DNA of 64,000 nt from assembly GCA_033239125.1 (NCBI GenBank), contig BSWB01000005.1, positions 140,612,494 to 140,676,493 on the forward strand. Reading direction: 5' to 3'. This document shows, in pieces, positions 10,996 through 20,653 of the stretch. Under the pieces are notes generated by a model that was not told where the DNA came from, made no database searches, and worked only from the letters and a program-made list of their open reading frames with translations. Source of the stretch: Fagopyrum homotropicum (Eukaryota > Streptophyta > Magnoliopsida > Caryophyllales > Polygonaceae). Both the position numbers and the translations under genes were made by a program. Each line of letters starts with the position of its first letter. Position 1 is the stretch's first letter.

Positions 10996-12076
10996 CGTTA
11001 AAAAGCACCGATCAACCATCAAGTGGGTTCAAGGTGGTTGATTAATTAAGTCTTACATTTTTTTTTGGTAGGATTAATTAAGTCATACATATATACTTAG
11101 TACTTACCATTGTGGATTTTCTTTTCATAAAAAAAACGTAGTTAATTGATTAATTATTTTAATTTTTATCTTTTATATTTTAATTACAGATATATTTTTT
11201 TTGAGAGGAATTTTTTTTTTTTTTTAATTACAGATAAGTTATACGTGAGAGAACACAATCAGCGATCGATATCTCCTCTCTTGCCCGCCGCGCGCTGCTC
11301 TCTACGCCTGAAAATCGTGTTGCCCTAATTCCGCTGTCAAGCGCGCGCTGCTCTCTTGCCGGCCGCCGGATCTGCAGGTACGTACAGCACTCTCGAAGCT
11401 CTCCTCTTCTCAGAGCATCTTCTCGCCCACAGGTAAGCCCTAATTCCTGCTGTCATTCTGCCCTTTTGCCGGCCGCCGGATTTGCAGGCATATCACCCCT
11501 AATTTGTACTTCATCTCGCCGGAGTTTCAGGTGACCGCCGGGCTTCCGCAGTGTTTGGACGCCCGAACCTTCTGCCCTTTTCCCGATCTGCAGGTGACCG
11601 TTCCTCCAGCCCAACAAACCTTCTGCAGTGTTCGGCCGGCCGCCGGGCTTCTGTTGCGCGCAGCCAACAGAGACGTTACCCGCACCTTGCCCTTTTGCCG
11701 GCCCCTTTCCCGATCGACCGTCAGGTGTGATACTGCAGCCAACAAGACCGTTTTGTCGCAGCCAACACCGACGTTGTTACCCGCAATTGTGATTCCAAAA
11801 TTGTAAATTTTTGTTAGTTTCTGTTTCTTTTTGAACACATTATGCTGTTAATCAATGAAGGTCTAATAGTAGATTGTTCTTTTCCTTCTCGAGGTTTTTG
11901 ATAAATAAGATGTGCCACATGTCATGTGAAAACGTCCTTTTAAATCGTTCTTGTTTCCATAATCTTATATCCTTGCTTGGATGTTTTTTTTATGTTTCCA
12001 CAACCATTACGTTGTCTATTGTCTTATGCTCTTAATTTTCCAGAATTTCATATCATGTTGGTTCTATAAATGGCAG

Positions 12077-12661
12077 GGTGGGCAACAAGTTTGTCTGCAG
12101 GTGAAGCTGAGTGGAGTACTGACTTCTCTTTCTTCAAAGTAACAGTTGAACTGACAGATTCAGGACATGGTAAAATTTATCACCAGGGAAGCCTTTGCTA
12201 TGTTTTCATTTGAGGGGTTCACTCATTGCATTTTAGGGATATATTAGAAATTCAAGGGCAGGAAAAGGAGCATTTACAACTTGATTGAGATGATTTTCCG
12301 ATAGTTGAGTTAATCGTGTCAATGTCGCTTCACTAACCGTGGCTTTCCTTTGGCTTGAAGAACACATGCAAGATGTTATTGGACTGCTTTTCAAATATGT
12401 ATCTCTGTTGCAGCAATCTGGTGTGCATGAATGGATATTTGATGAGGTTCGTTATGCATGCCAAAAAACTCATTGGACTGCTCTTGGTTCTATACTTCTA
12501 TAGTTCTATTCAGCAATTTTCATGATACTTGATACGTTTGAGATTTTAATTCAATTTTTTTTCTTCTAATGAAGCTTGCAGCAGTGTGTGAAACTGCATT
12601 CCATTATCAGGACAAAATTCCTCCGATTGATTATGTTGTTAATATTTCATCGAGCATGCGG
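12077..12661 (+). pseudogene. Captured fragment of an insulin-degrading-enzyme-like M16 metallopeptidase gene (3 exons)
   Basis: Three exons read in one frame: 12077-12169, 12361-12446 and 12575-12661. They encode WATSLSAGEAEWSTDFSFFK, VTVELTDSGHEHMQDVIGLL, LQQSGVHEWIFDE and CETAFHYQDKIPPIDYVV. This is the middle of plant peroxisomal/cytosolic insulin-degrading enzyme (M16 family), the LSAGEGEW...LTDAGHEHM...WIFDE stretch. The frame has no stops, and each junction has AG/GT splice signals (AAG acceptors for exons 2 and 3). The zinc-binding HXXEH part is not included, so no peptidase activity is expected. Introns are kept, so it was taken from genomic DNA, not from cDNA. Confidence 0.85.
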
Positions 12662-12966
12662 GTAAGTCCTTCCTGCTATCTTGAATAAAGTTTATAGAAC
12701 CGTTACTTGAAATTACTATATTTTGAGTCGGGATTTTTTCTTGATGTGGAGTAAAAACACAGGGCCTCACTGATTGAAATAGTATGGATGGTCACAGTAA
12801 GATATTCTGAGCTAACATTGAGAGTACTTTGTAGAATATCTTGCCTGGGAATTTTTTTAACACATAATATTTGATTAATCTAGAAAGACAAGCTCAATGG
12901 AGCAATATATCAATTAAATCCTTTATTCAAATTATAAATAGAGGAACTTATTCCGCAGCATTGCTT

Positions 12967-13260
12967 TTTAATTTGCACTAGCTATTAGGTGTTCCTTGTT
13001 GAACTGGTATGTGAAGGCAAAATACTAAGAAAGTTGAGAGAATTGAAACTACACTCAAATGCCTGTAATGGCGAATGGGGGTCGGTCTTTCGGTGTATAC
13101 ATCAGTAAGGTGAGCGTATCGGAGTCGACCTACTACTATCTTCCGAAAACCAACTGGACATAAGAACATATGATCTGAGATTTGTGACACTTCCAACTGA
13201 AGACCATGAAGGGAACCAATCCACATTCGAGTTTAATTTGCACTAGCTATTAGGTGTTCC
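12967..13260. repeat. 29-bp perfect direct repeats around a 236-bp insert
   Basis: The 29-base block beginning TTTAATTTGCACTAGC and ending TTAGGTGTTCC occurs at 12967-12995 and again at 13232-13260. The 236 bp between the copies (12996-13231) resemble nothing else in the window. It lies between the M16 fragment and the Ulp1-like gene and looks like filler gained during break repair. Confidence 0.7.
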
Positions 13261-13268
13261 ATTTTGGA

Positions 13269-14587
13269 ATGATGTATACAATTGTCAAAATGATGAGATC
13301 CACAATTGTGATTCCAATTTCTAAAGCATTTAAGAATGAGGGCGAGTTGCAAGTTACTAAGGAGGATATCTTCAAATTATTGAAGCAGGATGAGATTGGA
13401 CTAGTACATGTGTCTGTCTATATCGGGTAAGTGATTTTTGCTCATTTAATTTTATATGTATGTATATGCCACGATATGTTATTGTTAACGTTTTATTATT
13501 AGTAATAAAATTTTGAAATTTATGAGATAGGTATATGCTAAAGGCTTGTGAAAAGAAAAAGACTCTACATCAATTTGGTTTTCTATGTCCAAACATTGCC
13601 GAAGAGCCCACAGAATTTGATGGATCTCAATCTAAAGACATCAACACTGCGCGATCAGTATATATTGCGAATGCTATGGAAAAAGCTCAAACAAAGCAAT
13701 TGTTCTTTGCTCCATATTTAACCAAGTAAGTGTTGATTATAACATTGATATGCTATTCATATTACAATTATTTTGTTACATTTGGTTTATTTGAAGAATT
13801 TAATTATATGAATATTGTCTAGGGGACACTGGATGTTGTGTGTTGTAAATCCATATAAGAATGTAGTCTTTTGGCTCAATACAATGGGAGAAAATTTGGT
13901 AGTCGACATCAAGCATATAATTGAAACGTAAGTATGAAACATGTTCTAAATATATCTAAGAAGTCAATGGCATGCTACCTTGTAGTAATGTATCTTTGTG
14001 TAAATAGGGGTATGAAGGTGTGGATTGCTAACAAATCTCTCAACAAGCCTAACAAGACGATAAAGTGGATTGAAGTAAAGATTAGTTTTAGTTATCTTTC
14101 TTATCAAAAGTTTGTTATCTAATGCGTTGATTACCTCTTCAATTTATTAGTTTATAAAAAATGTGATGACTATTATTTAAATTCATTAATGTCGATTATT
14201 TTGTAGTGCCCTCACCAAAAAAATAATGCAAATTGTGGTTATTATGTCCTTCGATTCATTCCAGAGATTATCGCAGGAGGACAAGATCAAGTTTCTAAGA
14301 AGGTATATATGTGTATAATTGTAGTTCTCTAAATATTTACAATTATTAACTTGTCAAAATCGATTTATTATTAGTGAAGTTCACTATACTTATGGCTTGT
14401 ATCAGTTATATTCACTTTTCTTGTGTTGTCATGTATATATATGACATGTTTCCTCACTAAATCATTTCTCCTTAATTGACAGTAGTTTTCGGAGTCGGCC
14501 AAGTCGGTGTCGTATGCACAAAAGCAAATCGATGAGGTTCGAGATCAGTGGGTTAGTTATGTGCAACAATTGATACGTTTACACTAG
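13269..14587 (+). CDS. Ulp1-like (C48) cysteine protease gene inside the CACTA element
   Basis: Six exons join into an open frame of 240 codons: 13269-13426, 13531-13725, 13823-13927, 14008-14074, 14207-14302 and 14486-14587. Every intron is GT-AG and the phases agree. Ulp1/SENP-type proteases cleave SUMO from proteins. The catalytic core is visible: His120 in LTKGHWMLCVVNP, Gln179 in CPHQK and Cys185 in NANCGYYVLRF. The usual catalytic Asp is Asn137 (FWLN instead of WLD), so activity is doubtful. Plant CACTA and MULE elements often carry such domains. A TAG codon sits just before the first ATG region (13251), and the last exon requires the acceptor ACAGTAG at 14485. The start is the first in-frame ATG after that stop; a further 5' exon, even the M16 exons, could precede it. 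Expression is unknown. Confidence 0.72.
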
Positions 14588-14879
14588 TTGTATTGGTTTC
14601 ATTAAGTTGAAAGAACGGATATTGAAGTAAATAGCTAGGTATTTTATGGATTTTTAGTGATCGATTAGTATTTTGAGATGATCGAAATGATTATTGTTGT
14701 CAATTGACATGGTTATATTTGATTGATCGATCATCATGGTGTTGTTGATGATTGTCTTTAATTATTATTTGTCGGTTAGCCTTCCACTTTAGCTTGTTCA
14801 TTGTGTTGAATTACTACAGGTATACGGTATATATGCGCAACAATATAGCATAATCAAAAAAAATATAATATTACTTCGG

Positions 14880-15440
14880 TTGTAGATGACACCGTGATAA
14901 ACACATTTAACACGCGCTACTAATTTAATACGGTTCAGTATTATTACCAGGATTCAACATTATTACCACGGTTCTATAGCACCGTGTTAAACACATTTCG
15001 AAGAGAACCGTGGTAAACACGATTACCACGGTTGGAGGAGAACCGTGGTAAACACGATTAACACGGTTCGAAGAGAACCGGTAAACACGATTGACACGAC
15101 ACTTTTAATACAGTTGGGATGAAACCGTGGTAAAACTGCATGTGGTAAACATGTTTAGCACGGTCCATCTTAAGCGTGTTAAACATGATTAACACAGTTT
15201 GGTGTGAACCGTTGTAAACACGTTTAACACGGTTCACGTCTAACCGTTCTAAAACTGCCTGTGGTAAACACGTTTACCACGGTTCGCATCGAGCCGTGGT
15301 AAACGTGTTTACCACGGTTCAAACGTGAACCGTGGTAAACACGTTTAACACGGTTATGGCCCAACCGTGTTAAACACATTTACCACAGGCAGTTTTAGCA
15401 CGGTTCATAATCGTGTTAAATAATGCACACGGAACCGTGT
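14880..15440. repeat. Right subterminal repeat array of the CACTA element
   Basis: About fifteen copies of a word close to AACCGTGGTAAACACG occur in both orientations, many as short palindromes such as TTACCACGGTTC...GAACCGTGGTAA. They match the left array and mark transposase-binding subterminal DNA. Confidence 0.85.
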
Positions 15441-15464
15441 TAAATGTGCATTTCTGTACTAGTG

Positions 15465-15762
15465 GTTAGAAAATTATTTGATGAATTATTGATTCAATAT
15501 CGTGTTTCCGTTCAAGGTCAATCTTCTCAACCCCCTCCTCGTCCTTCATCTTCAACTTCATCTAAATTTAAATCAATTATTAGAGATTTGTTTGGCCCGA
15601 AAAGGACAAAAACCACATCGAGTTCTCATTCGAAACTCGACGAATATCTAACCGTTTCTTTTCAGTTTGCCAATGATTAACAAGAAGAGGATTTCAACAT
15701 ATTAGAATAGTAGAGCCGACCGGAGAGAATGAGGTTCCCTACCCTCTCAAGGATCGCCGCAC
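15465..15762 (+). pseudogene. hAT transposase, 3' part
   Basis: The frame continues after the CACTA element as RKLFDELLIQYRVSVQGQ, then a Ser/Pro-rich linker and LDEYLTVSFQFAND. It then meets a TAA stop followed by QEEDFNILE, two TAG codons and RMRFPTLSRIAAQ. The normal hAT C-terminal dimerisation region reads FNILEWW...PxLSxIA, so the two TAG codons sit exactly where two Trp codons are expected (TGG to TAG). The segment AATGAGGTTCCCTACCCTCT is duplicated at 15729 and 15762. This is a degenerate C-terminal dimerisation domain. Confidence 0.78.
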
Positions 15763-16709
15763 AATGAGGTTCCCTACCCTCTCAAAGATTTCAACATATC
15801 TAACCATTTTGGTGGGATTTGTATTTTTCTTTCTTTTAGAGATTTTTTAGTTTTTTAAATGTTTTCTTCCCAAGTTATTTTTTCTTTTCACTTCTTCCAT
15901 TTTTCAAAATATTTTTTAGTTTACTATAATTAATTTTAAAACCAATATTTAAAACAAATGAAAATTTTAAATTGAAATTTTTATCGAGTTTTAAAAAAAG
16001 AGTATAGTATCAAGAAACTTATTGAGATTATTCAAAATATTTATAAAAATATCCGAAATAGTATCAACTCAAAATCATACTAACTTTAAAAGTTACTAAT
16101 AACGAATTAACGATACAAATTATCAAAGTATTTATCCAAAATAATATGAATATTTTCCGACAGTAAATTAGCTCAAGTGAGTTGTGACACAGTTTCATTA
16201 CTTTCATAAGTGTCATCACAAGAAAAAAGATAGGTGTGATGTGATTTTTATTTATAACATTATTTGTTATCTTAAATACTTAAATTAAGTGAATCTTATT
16301 TTTTTAAAAAAATATAAACAAATTTGTTTTCTCAGATTTTTAAAATAAAATTAAACTTTACAAAAAATGATTTTTTTTTTTATTTTTGATTTTTTTACTT
16401 TATGTATTATTGATTTTTAAATTTCACCAATTTTTTTACTTCTCCAACATGATTCTATTTTTAGATCATAAGAATAATTTATTTGCACTTCAAAAAAGAT
16501 AAACACTAAATCATTTTTTATCGGTTGTTAGGGATATCAATCTCAAACGATAAATAAATCGATACGAACGGTTAAACACATGATAAAACGAGATTTGAAT
16601 ACTAGAGATGGTTCAACGCAATCAAATATTGAAGTAAAATTGTTTCAATTAAGAATTTGATTATGTTATTATTTCATTATTTCGTATAAATTTTAAAGGT
16701 CTATATTCG
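15763..16709. other. AT-rich intergenic stretch
   Basis: This stretch is long A/T runs without coding signal. The missing right end of the hAT element may lie here but was not recognised. Confidence 0.4.
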
Positions 16710-16955
16710 TTGGGGGTAAGATAACCACAAATATATGATGCGTATAAACTATAAACCCTATCGGTCTTCTGTCTTCCTATCATCTAGAGGCGTTTATAGT
16801 TGATTTTTGTTCATATATATGACTTTAGAAGAAATCATTGAAACAACTCAAAAGTGACATAGAGCAAAAACTGTTACTGTTGGGCAAAATTATAGTAAGA
16901 CAGAAGACCGAGAGGGTTTATACGCAACAGATATTTGTGGTTACCTTACCCCCAA
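16710..16955. mobile_element. MITE / foldback element with about 60-bp inverted ends
   Basis: The left end TTGGGGGTAAGATAACCACA and the right end TGTGGTTACCTTACCCCCAA pair over about 60 bp, extending into GTATAAAC...GGTCTTCTGTCTT. The total length is 246 bp. No clear target duplication was found, so the superfamily is open. No coding capacity. Confidence 0.72.
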
Positions 16956-17117
16956 TACTAATATAGAATCCTTCAAAATTTTGAAAAATAAAGTGTTTTA
17001 CTTGGACATTTAAGCAGAAGATGCACTCAAAGTTTACATATGCAGCTTCACCAAAAAGAGTTTGTATTCTAAAGAGAGCAGCAATCAAAGTATGCACCTA
17101 ACAAAGACAATTGTGGC

Positions 17118-17655
17118 AACTAGAAATCAAAGAAGGAAAACAAAAAAGGAAAACAAAAAATAAAATGAAAACGACAGGAAATCTAAAACTTAACTTTGAT
17201 GCCTCACAAAACTCAATGAACCAATTTTCTTTTGGATATATCATCGGAGACCATTGTGCCGTTCCTATCGCTATAGGAAGCGGTATTTGTGACGCTGATT
17301 CTGTATTGGAAGCAGAAGCCTTAGATTTGCGGGAGGGTCTGAAAAAGGCCAAGGAGATAGGAATTCATCCATCGTGATCGAAGGAGATAGCCTGATGTTC
17401 ATTAACTCGATTAATCGAATATGGAAGCCCACATGGGAGTAGGATATGATCATCACTGATATCTCCAATATGATCTCGCGTTTCTCTTATTCTATATCAC
17501 AACATGTCTACAGGGAAATCAACCCGGTCGCGGACAAGATCGCCATGCAGGACACAATCTCAAGATAGATGTCAATGCCATTCCGAAAGGATGGCTTAGG
17601 CCGGTGTCTAAAACTTGATCCGCCTAATTTTTTTACTCATGTATCAAAAAAAAAA
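17118..17655 (+). mobile_element. 5'-truncated LINE with poly(A) and 11-bp target duplication
   Basis: ACAATTGTGGC flanks the insert at 17107-17117 and 17656-17666. The 3' end is GTATCAAAAAAAAAA, a typical plant LINE tail. The insert holds the C-terminal RNase H part of the LINE pol protein, so it is a short 5'-truncated copy made by target-primed reverse transcription. Confidence 0.85.
17165..17567 (+). pseudogene. LINE RNase H domain, frameshifted
   Basis: The frame reads LKLNFDAS, FGYIIGDHCAVPIAIGSG and SVLEAEALDLREGLKKAKE. After a frame break near 17366 it continues IVIEGDSLMFINSINRIWKP, a TAG stop, and FSYSISQHVYREINPVADKI. This is the plant RVT_3-type RNase H with its acidic residues D (NFDAS), E (EAEAL) and D (EGDSL) all visible. 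The copy is dead because of one frame change and at least one stop. Confidence 0.85.
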
Positions 17656-17666
17656 ACAATTGTGGC

Positions 17667-19007
17667 TTCACTACAAAAGATATTAAAAGCTAGCATAATA
17701 GCTCTCTGCAGTACAAAATTCAGATACAAAAACAAACAAAAAAACTCAGTTAATACTTAATAGTATCAATCATCAGTTTAGTGGTAAACATGATGCTCTA
17801 ATGAACCAGTAGAAAAAAAAAAAACTAAAACAGTGTTCTAAGTGAGGGACAGATAATTGGTTTGTGCTTCTTATACTAATCAGTGAAGGTCCTTGACAGA
17901 GGGAGGAGAAGGAACCCTTGGAAAGCAATACCAGAGATCTCAGCCAGTCAAAAACTTATTGTTGATTTTTTACATATCTATATGTAGAGTTCAATAAGCA
18001 AATAAACCCATTGCTACAACTTTACAATGACAAACCTCTTGATTTGATGATAGGGGAATCAAATACCACTCAACTCAACTACAGGGATGAAATTGATCAT
18101 TTTATATGCAAGTATGCAACATAACTTCATTAAGGTTTTTCTTCCAATTAAGTGCACAACACAAAATGGTGGCACATAAATCTGCAATTTTGCTGAAACT
18201 ATTATTCTAAACAGTGATACCATCAAAAGGTAAGGCCAACAGATCTCATGAAACTACGGAAAGCAACCTATTCATATCTAGTCGCCTACATAGCTCTATT
18301 CAGTAGATAAATCCAAGCATCTCTTCACAGATACTCTTTCACAAACGCAAAAAAGTATGAGAATTCAACTGTAATATACATATGTCATAACCAGATTGTA
18401 AGCTAGATTACAACGAAGCAACTCACTTTCATCCAACTTTTTAGCTCCTTGTTGATCTTCGCACGCATTGAGTCCAATGCTGAATCATCCAACTCCAATA
18501 GCTCGTCCGTTGTTGGGATTTCGAACAGTAAACATATAAATAGGGTCAATAAGATATAATTGCGTTCAAAACCTATTCAATGAGACGAACCTTCTCGATG
18601 TTTTACACATCGGGATGATTGAGCAGGGAGCAAGTTTTAGATGAGCATTCTCATTCCATGATTAGGGATTCTCTTTCGATCGATTTTTAGGGTGTGAAAG
18701 AAGAGCTTTACGGTTAGACTGAAGTACGGAACCGAGTTGAACCCGGTTTTTATTTTTTTCTTATTTTATTTATATCTCGAACCGGTCTGTTTTGCTCGCC
18801 TGACAAAGATTAATATTTTTGCTCCCAGTCCGAAATCTAAGAGGTTGACTCTCATCTTCTCGGCTCCATCGAAGAAAACCTAGTCACAGCCAACGACGAC
18901 TGCCGCCACTGACGGCCAGCCGGTGCAGTTGACGAGTCTGGATTCCGCCTTCCACATAAGTCCTCCGATTTGTCATCTGTTTAATCACATAGCGCAAGGC
19001 AGCAGAG
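17667..19007. other. Intergenic region upstream of RPS15a; one possible minus-strand exon
   Basis: Nothing certain. On the minus strand 18427-18519 reads IPTTDELLELDDSALDSMRA then KINKELKSWMK before a GTGAGT donor. It is open and protein-like, but I do not recognise it and see no start or matching acceptor. The bases from about 18830 are probably the promoter and leader of the next gene. Confidence 0.35.
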
Positions 19008-20653
19008 ATGGGGAGGAGGATCTTGAATGATGCTTTGAGGACGATTGTTAATGCCGAGAGGAGGAGCAAAGCTACTGCCGAATTGCAGCCTATTTCCACT
19101 GTTATGTGCTCTTTTCTCAATATCATGAAGAATCGAGGTTCTTTTCTTCCACTTCTCTTTGGAAATTTTATGAGAGTTGTTTGTCGTTTGGCCTTGATGT
19201 TTGTTCGCTAATCCGTGCTGCTGTGAGACTAATTTTATAGCTTCTGTGTGGAATTTGATATTGTAATTTGGGATCACTGGCATATTTCTCTTCTCTAGCT
19301 CTCTATATCAGCCTTATCAGGTTAGGGGTTTCCCTCAGATTTTGCTCTTCCTGAATTAATGGTGGTAATGGAAAAAATCTCTTCTGGTGAATTTCATTTT
19401 TTGCTATTGGCGTAGTGTTGTTTACTTTTTGCTAAAGAGATTACACTGAGGCGTTCCCTTAACACTGTAAGATTATGGAATATAATAGCAAACACAGCAT
19501 CACAGATTCACAATCTTGAAGCGGCCTTGAGTTTGTTGCACCAGAAGCTATGGTGCAACTATTAGGAACAAGTTTTGTTTCAGCTTGTAAACTGGACAGC
19601 AAACTTATTACTAGCTATTTTGATTGCTTACTGTTGGAATTAGCTATTCTGAATCACTATATTTGTTGTAGATTATACTTTAATCAACTCTGGTGTACTT
19701 TAGATATACTTATTTCTTCTAGCTACTTATCTAGGTTTTTTCTTGTATTTAAATTTGGGTACCCGTGGAAATGAACACAACAGAGTTACAGAAATTACTT
19801 CTCTTTGTCTGTATACTAACTGGCATGAGAGCTCTATGTTTTCTCCTTGACCTAAAATTTCTGCCTGCAACCTTCATTGTTGCTCCAATATCCAGCCCTC
19901 AGTGCTTACTTCTCCTTTTTTTTGTCCTTTATTGTTACTAAATCACTATGCTGCTAATCCTTTGTCACCATGCCTCAAGTCAAGAAGAGTATCTGCTGCA
20001 GCTGCAACATCTACATCAATAAAGTTTACATTACTTGTATGTTTTTTGTAAAATTCTAGAGTCTCTGCATCAGATAAACAATTATAGTAGCAATTCATCT
20101 TATTTACCTCTTTGAAAAGAACAATTTATCTTGTATCTATGAAGTATTTTGTAATAGATAACCTTAGTTAAAACCCTAATAAGCAACTGCCAAGTTTATC
20201 TGCTTATTCCCAAACATACTTGAATGTGTTAATCCCATTCTTTGTTATTCCATGTTTCAACATTGCTATTTCAAATGCTGAAGTTTATGTTTCGTTCACA
20301 GGATATATTAAAGATTTTGAGGTTCACGACCCACATCGAGTGGGGAAAATTACTGTTCAACTTCTTGGCAGGGTGAACGACTGCAAGGCTCTTACTTACA
20401 GGCAGGATCTCAAGGCAAAGGAGATTGAAAAGTACAGATCACGGATGCTCCCAACACGTCAGGTATCCACATTACACCATTGATTGACTTGGTGAAGTTA
20501 AATATATTTGCATCTGTTAAAATAGCTATTAAACTGGGTTCTGTTTGCGTGTAGTGGGGCTACGTGGTAGTCACAACACCAAACGGGGTTCTGGATCACG
20601 AAGACGCTATCAAGCAGAATGTGGGTGGTCAAGTTTTAGGCTATTTTCACTAG
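19008..20653 (+). CDS. RPS15A: 40S ribosomal protein S15a (uS8), divergent type
   Basis: Three exons, 19008-19137, 20302-20462 and 20555-20653, encode 129 aa. The protein starts MGRRILNDALRTIVNAERRS and ends VGGQVLGYFH. It is a component of the small cytosolic ribosomal subunit (uS8 family), binding 18S rRNA. It keeps the family core IKDFEVHDPHRVGKITVQLL, LTYRQDLKAKEIEKYRSRML and WGYVVVTTPNGVLDHEDAI. The MGRRILNDALR start and GYFH end fit the evolutionarily divergent plant S15a type (as in Arabidopsis RPS15aB/E) better than the MVRVSVLNDALK type. All phases match, and the length is normal. Intron 1 is 1164 bp and intron 2 is 92 bp. No damage is visible. Confidence 0.95.

Larger units (their letters stand above)
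9978..15464 (+). mobile_element. CACTA (CMC/En-Spm) transposon carrying captured protease genes, 5487 bp
   Basis: The ends are CACTAGTACAAAAAAGCACA and the inverted TGTGCATTTCTGTACTAGTG. The 3-bp target duplication GTT lies at 9975-9977 and 15465-15467. Removing the element restores the hAT reading frame (AKV-RKLFDELL), which confirms the boundaries. Both subterminal zones carry arrays of an AACCGTG(T/G)TAAA word. No TNPD/TNPA-type transposase was found, so it is non-autonomous. The interior holds a GC-rich leader-like zone (11220-11800), an M16 peptidase gene fragment and an open Ulp1-like gene, all on the plus strand. Confidence 0.92.
8491..15762 (+). mobile_element. Decayed autonomous hAT transposon split by a CACTA element
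   Basis: A hAT-like start, TAAGGATGTCCACGGGTC, lies before a GC-rich palindromic leader and the transposase remains. The coding part runs from 8607 to 9977 and resumes after the CACTA element at 15465. The right terminus and the target duplication were not found. The element therefore predates the CACTA insertion and has since lost function. Confidence 0.7.

Noticed and set aside
11504..11838. ORFs of 100-103 aa on both strands in the CACTA element
   Set aside because: GC-rich leader-like sequence; open on both strands by composition, with no protein similarity recognised.
9978..15464. CRISPR-like array from the regularly repeated CCGTG words
   Set aside because: Repeats vary, occur in both orientations, lack uniform spacers and lie in a plant CACTA element; they are subterminal transposase-site arrays.
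16500..16700. Right end of the hAT transposon
   Set aside because: GGTTGTTAGGGATATC near 16530 resembles a hAT end only loosely, is in the wrong orientation and has no 8-bp duplication.
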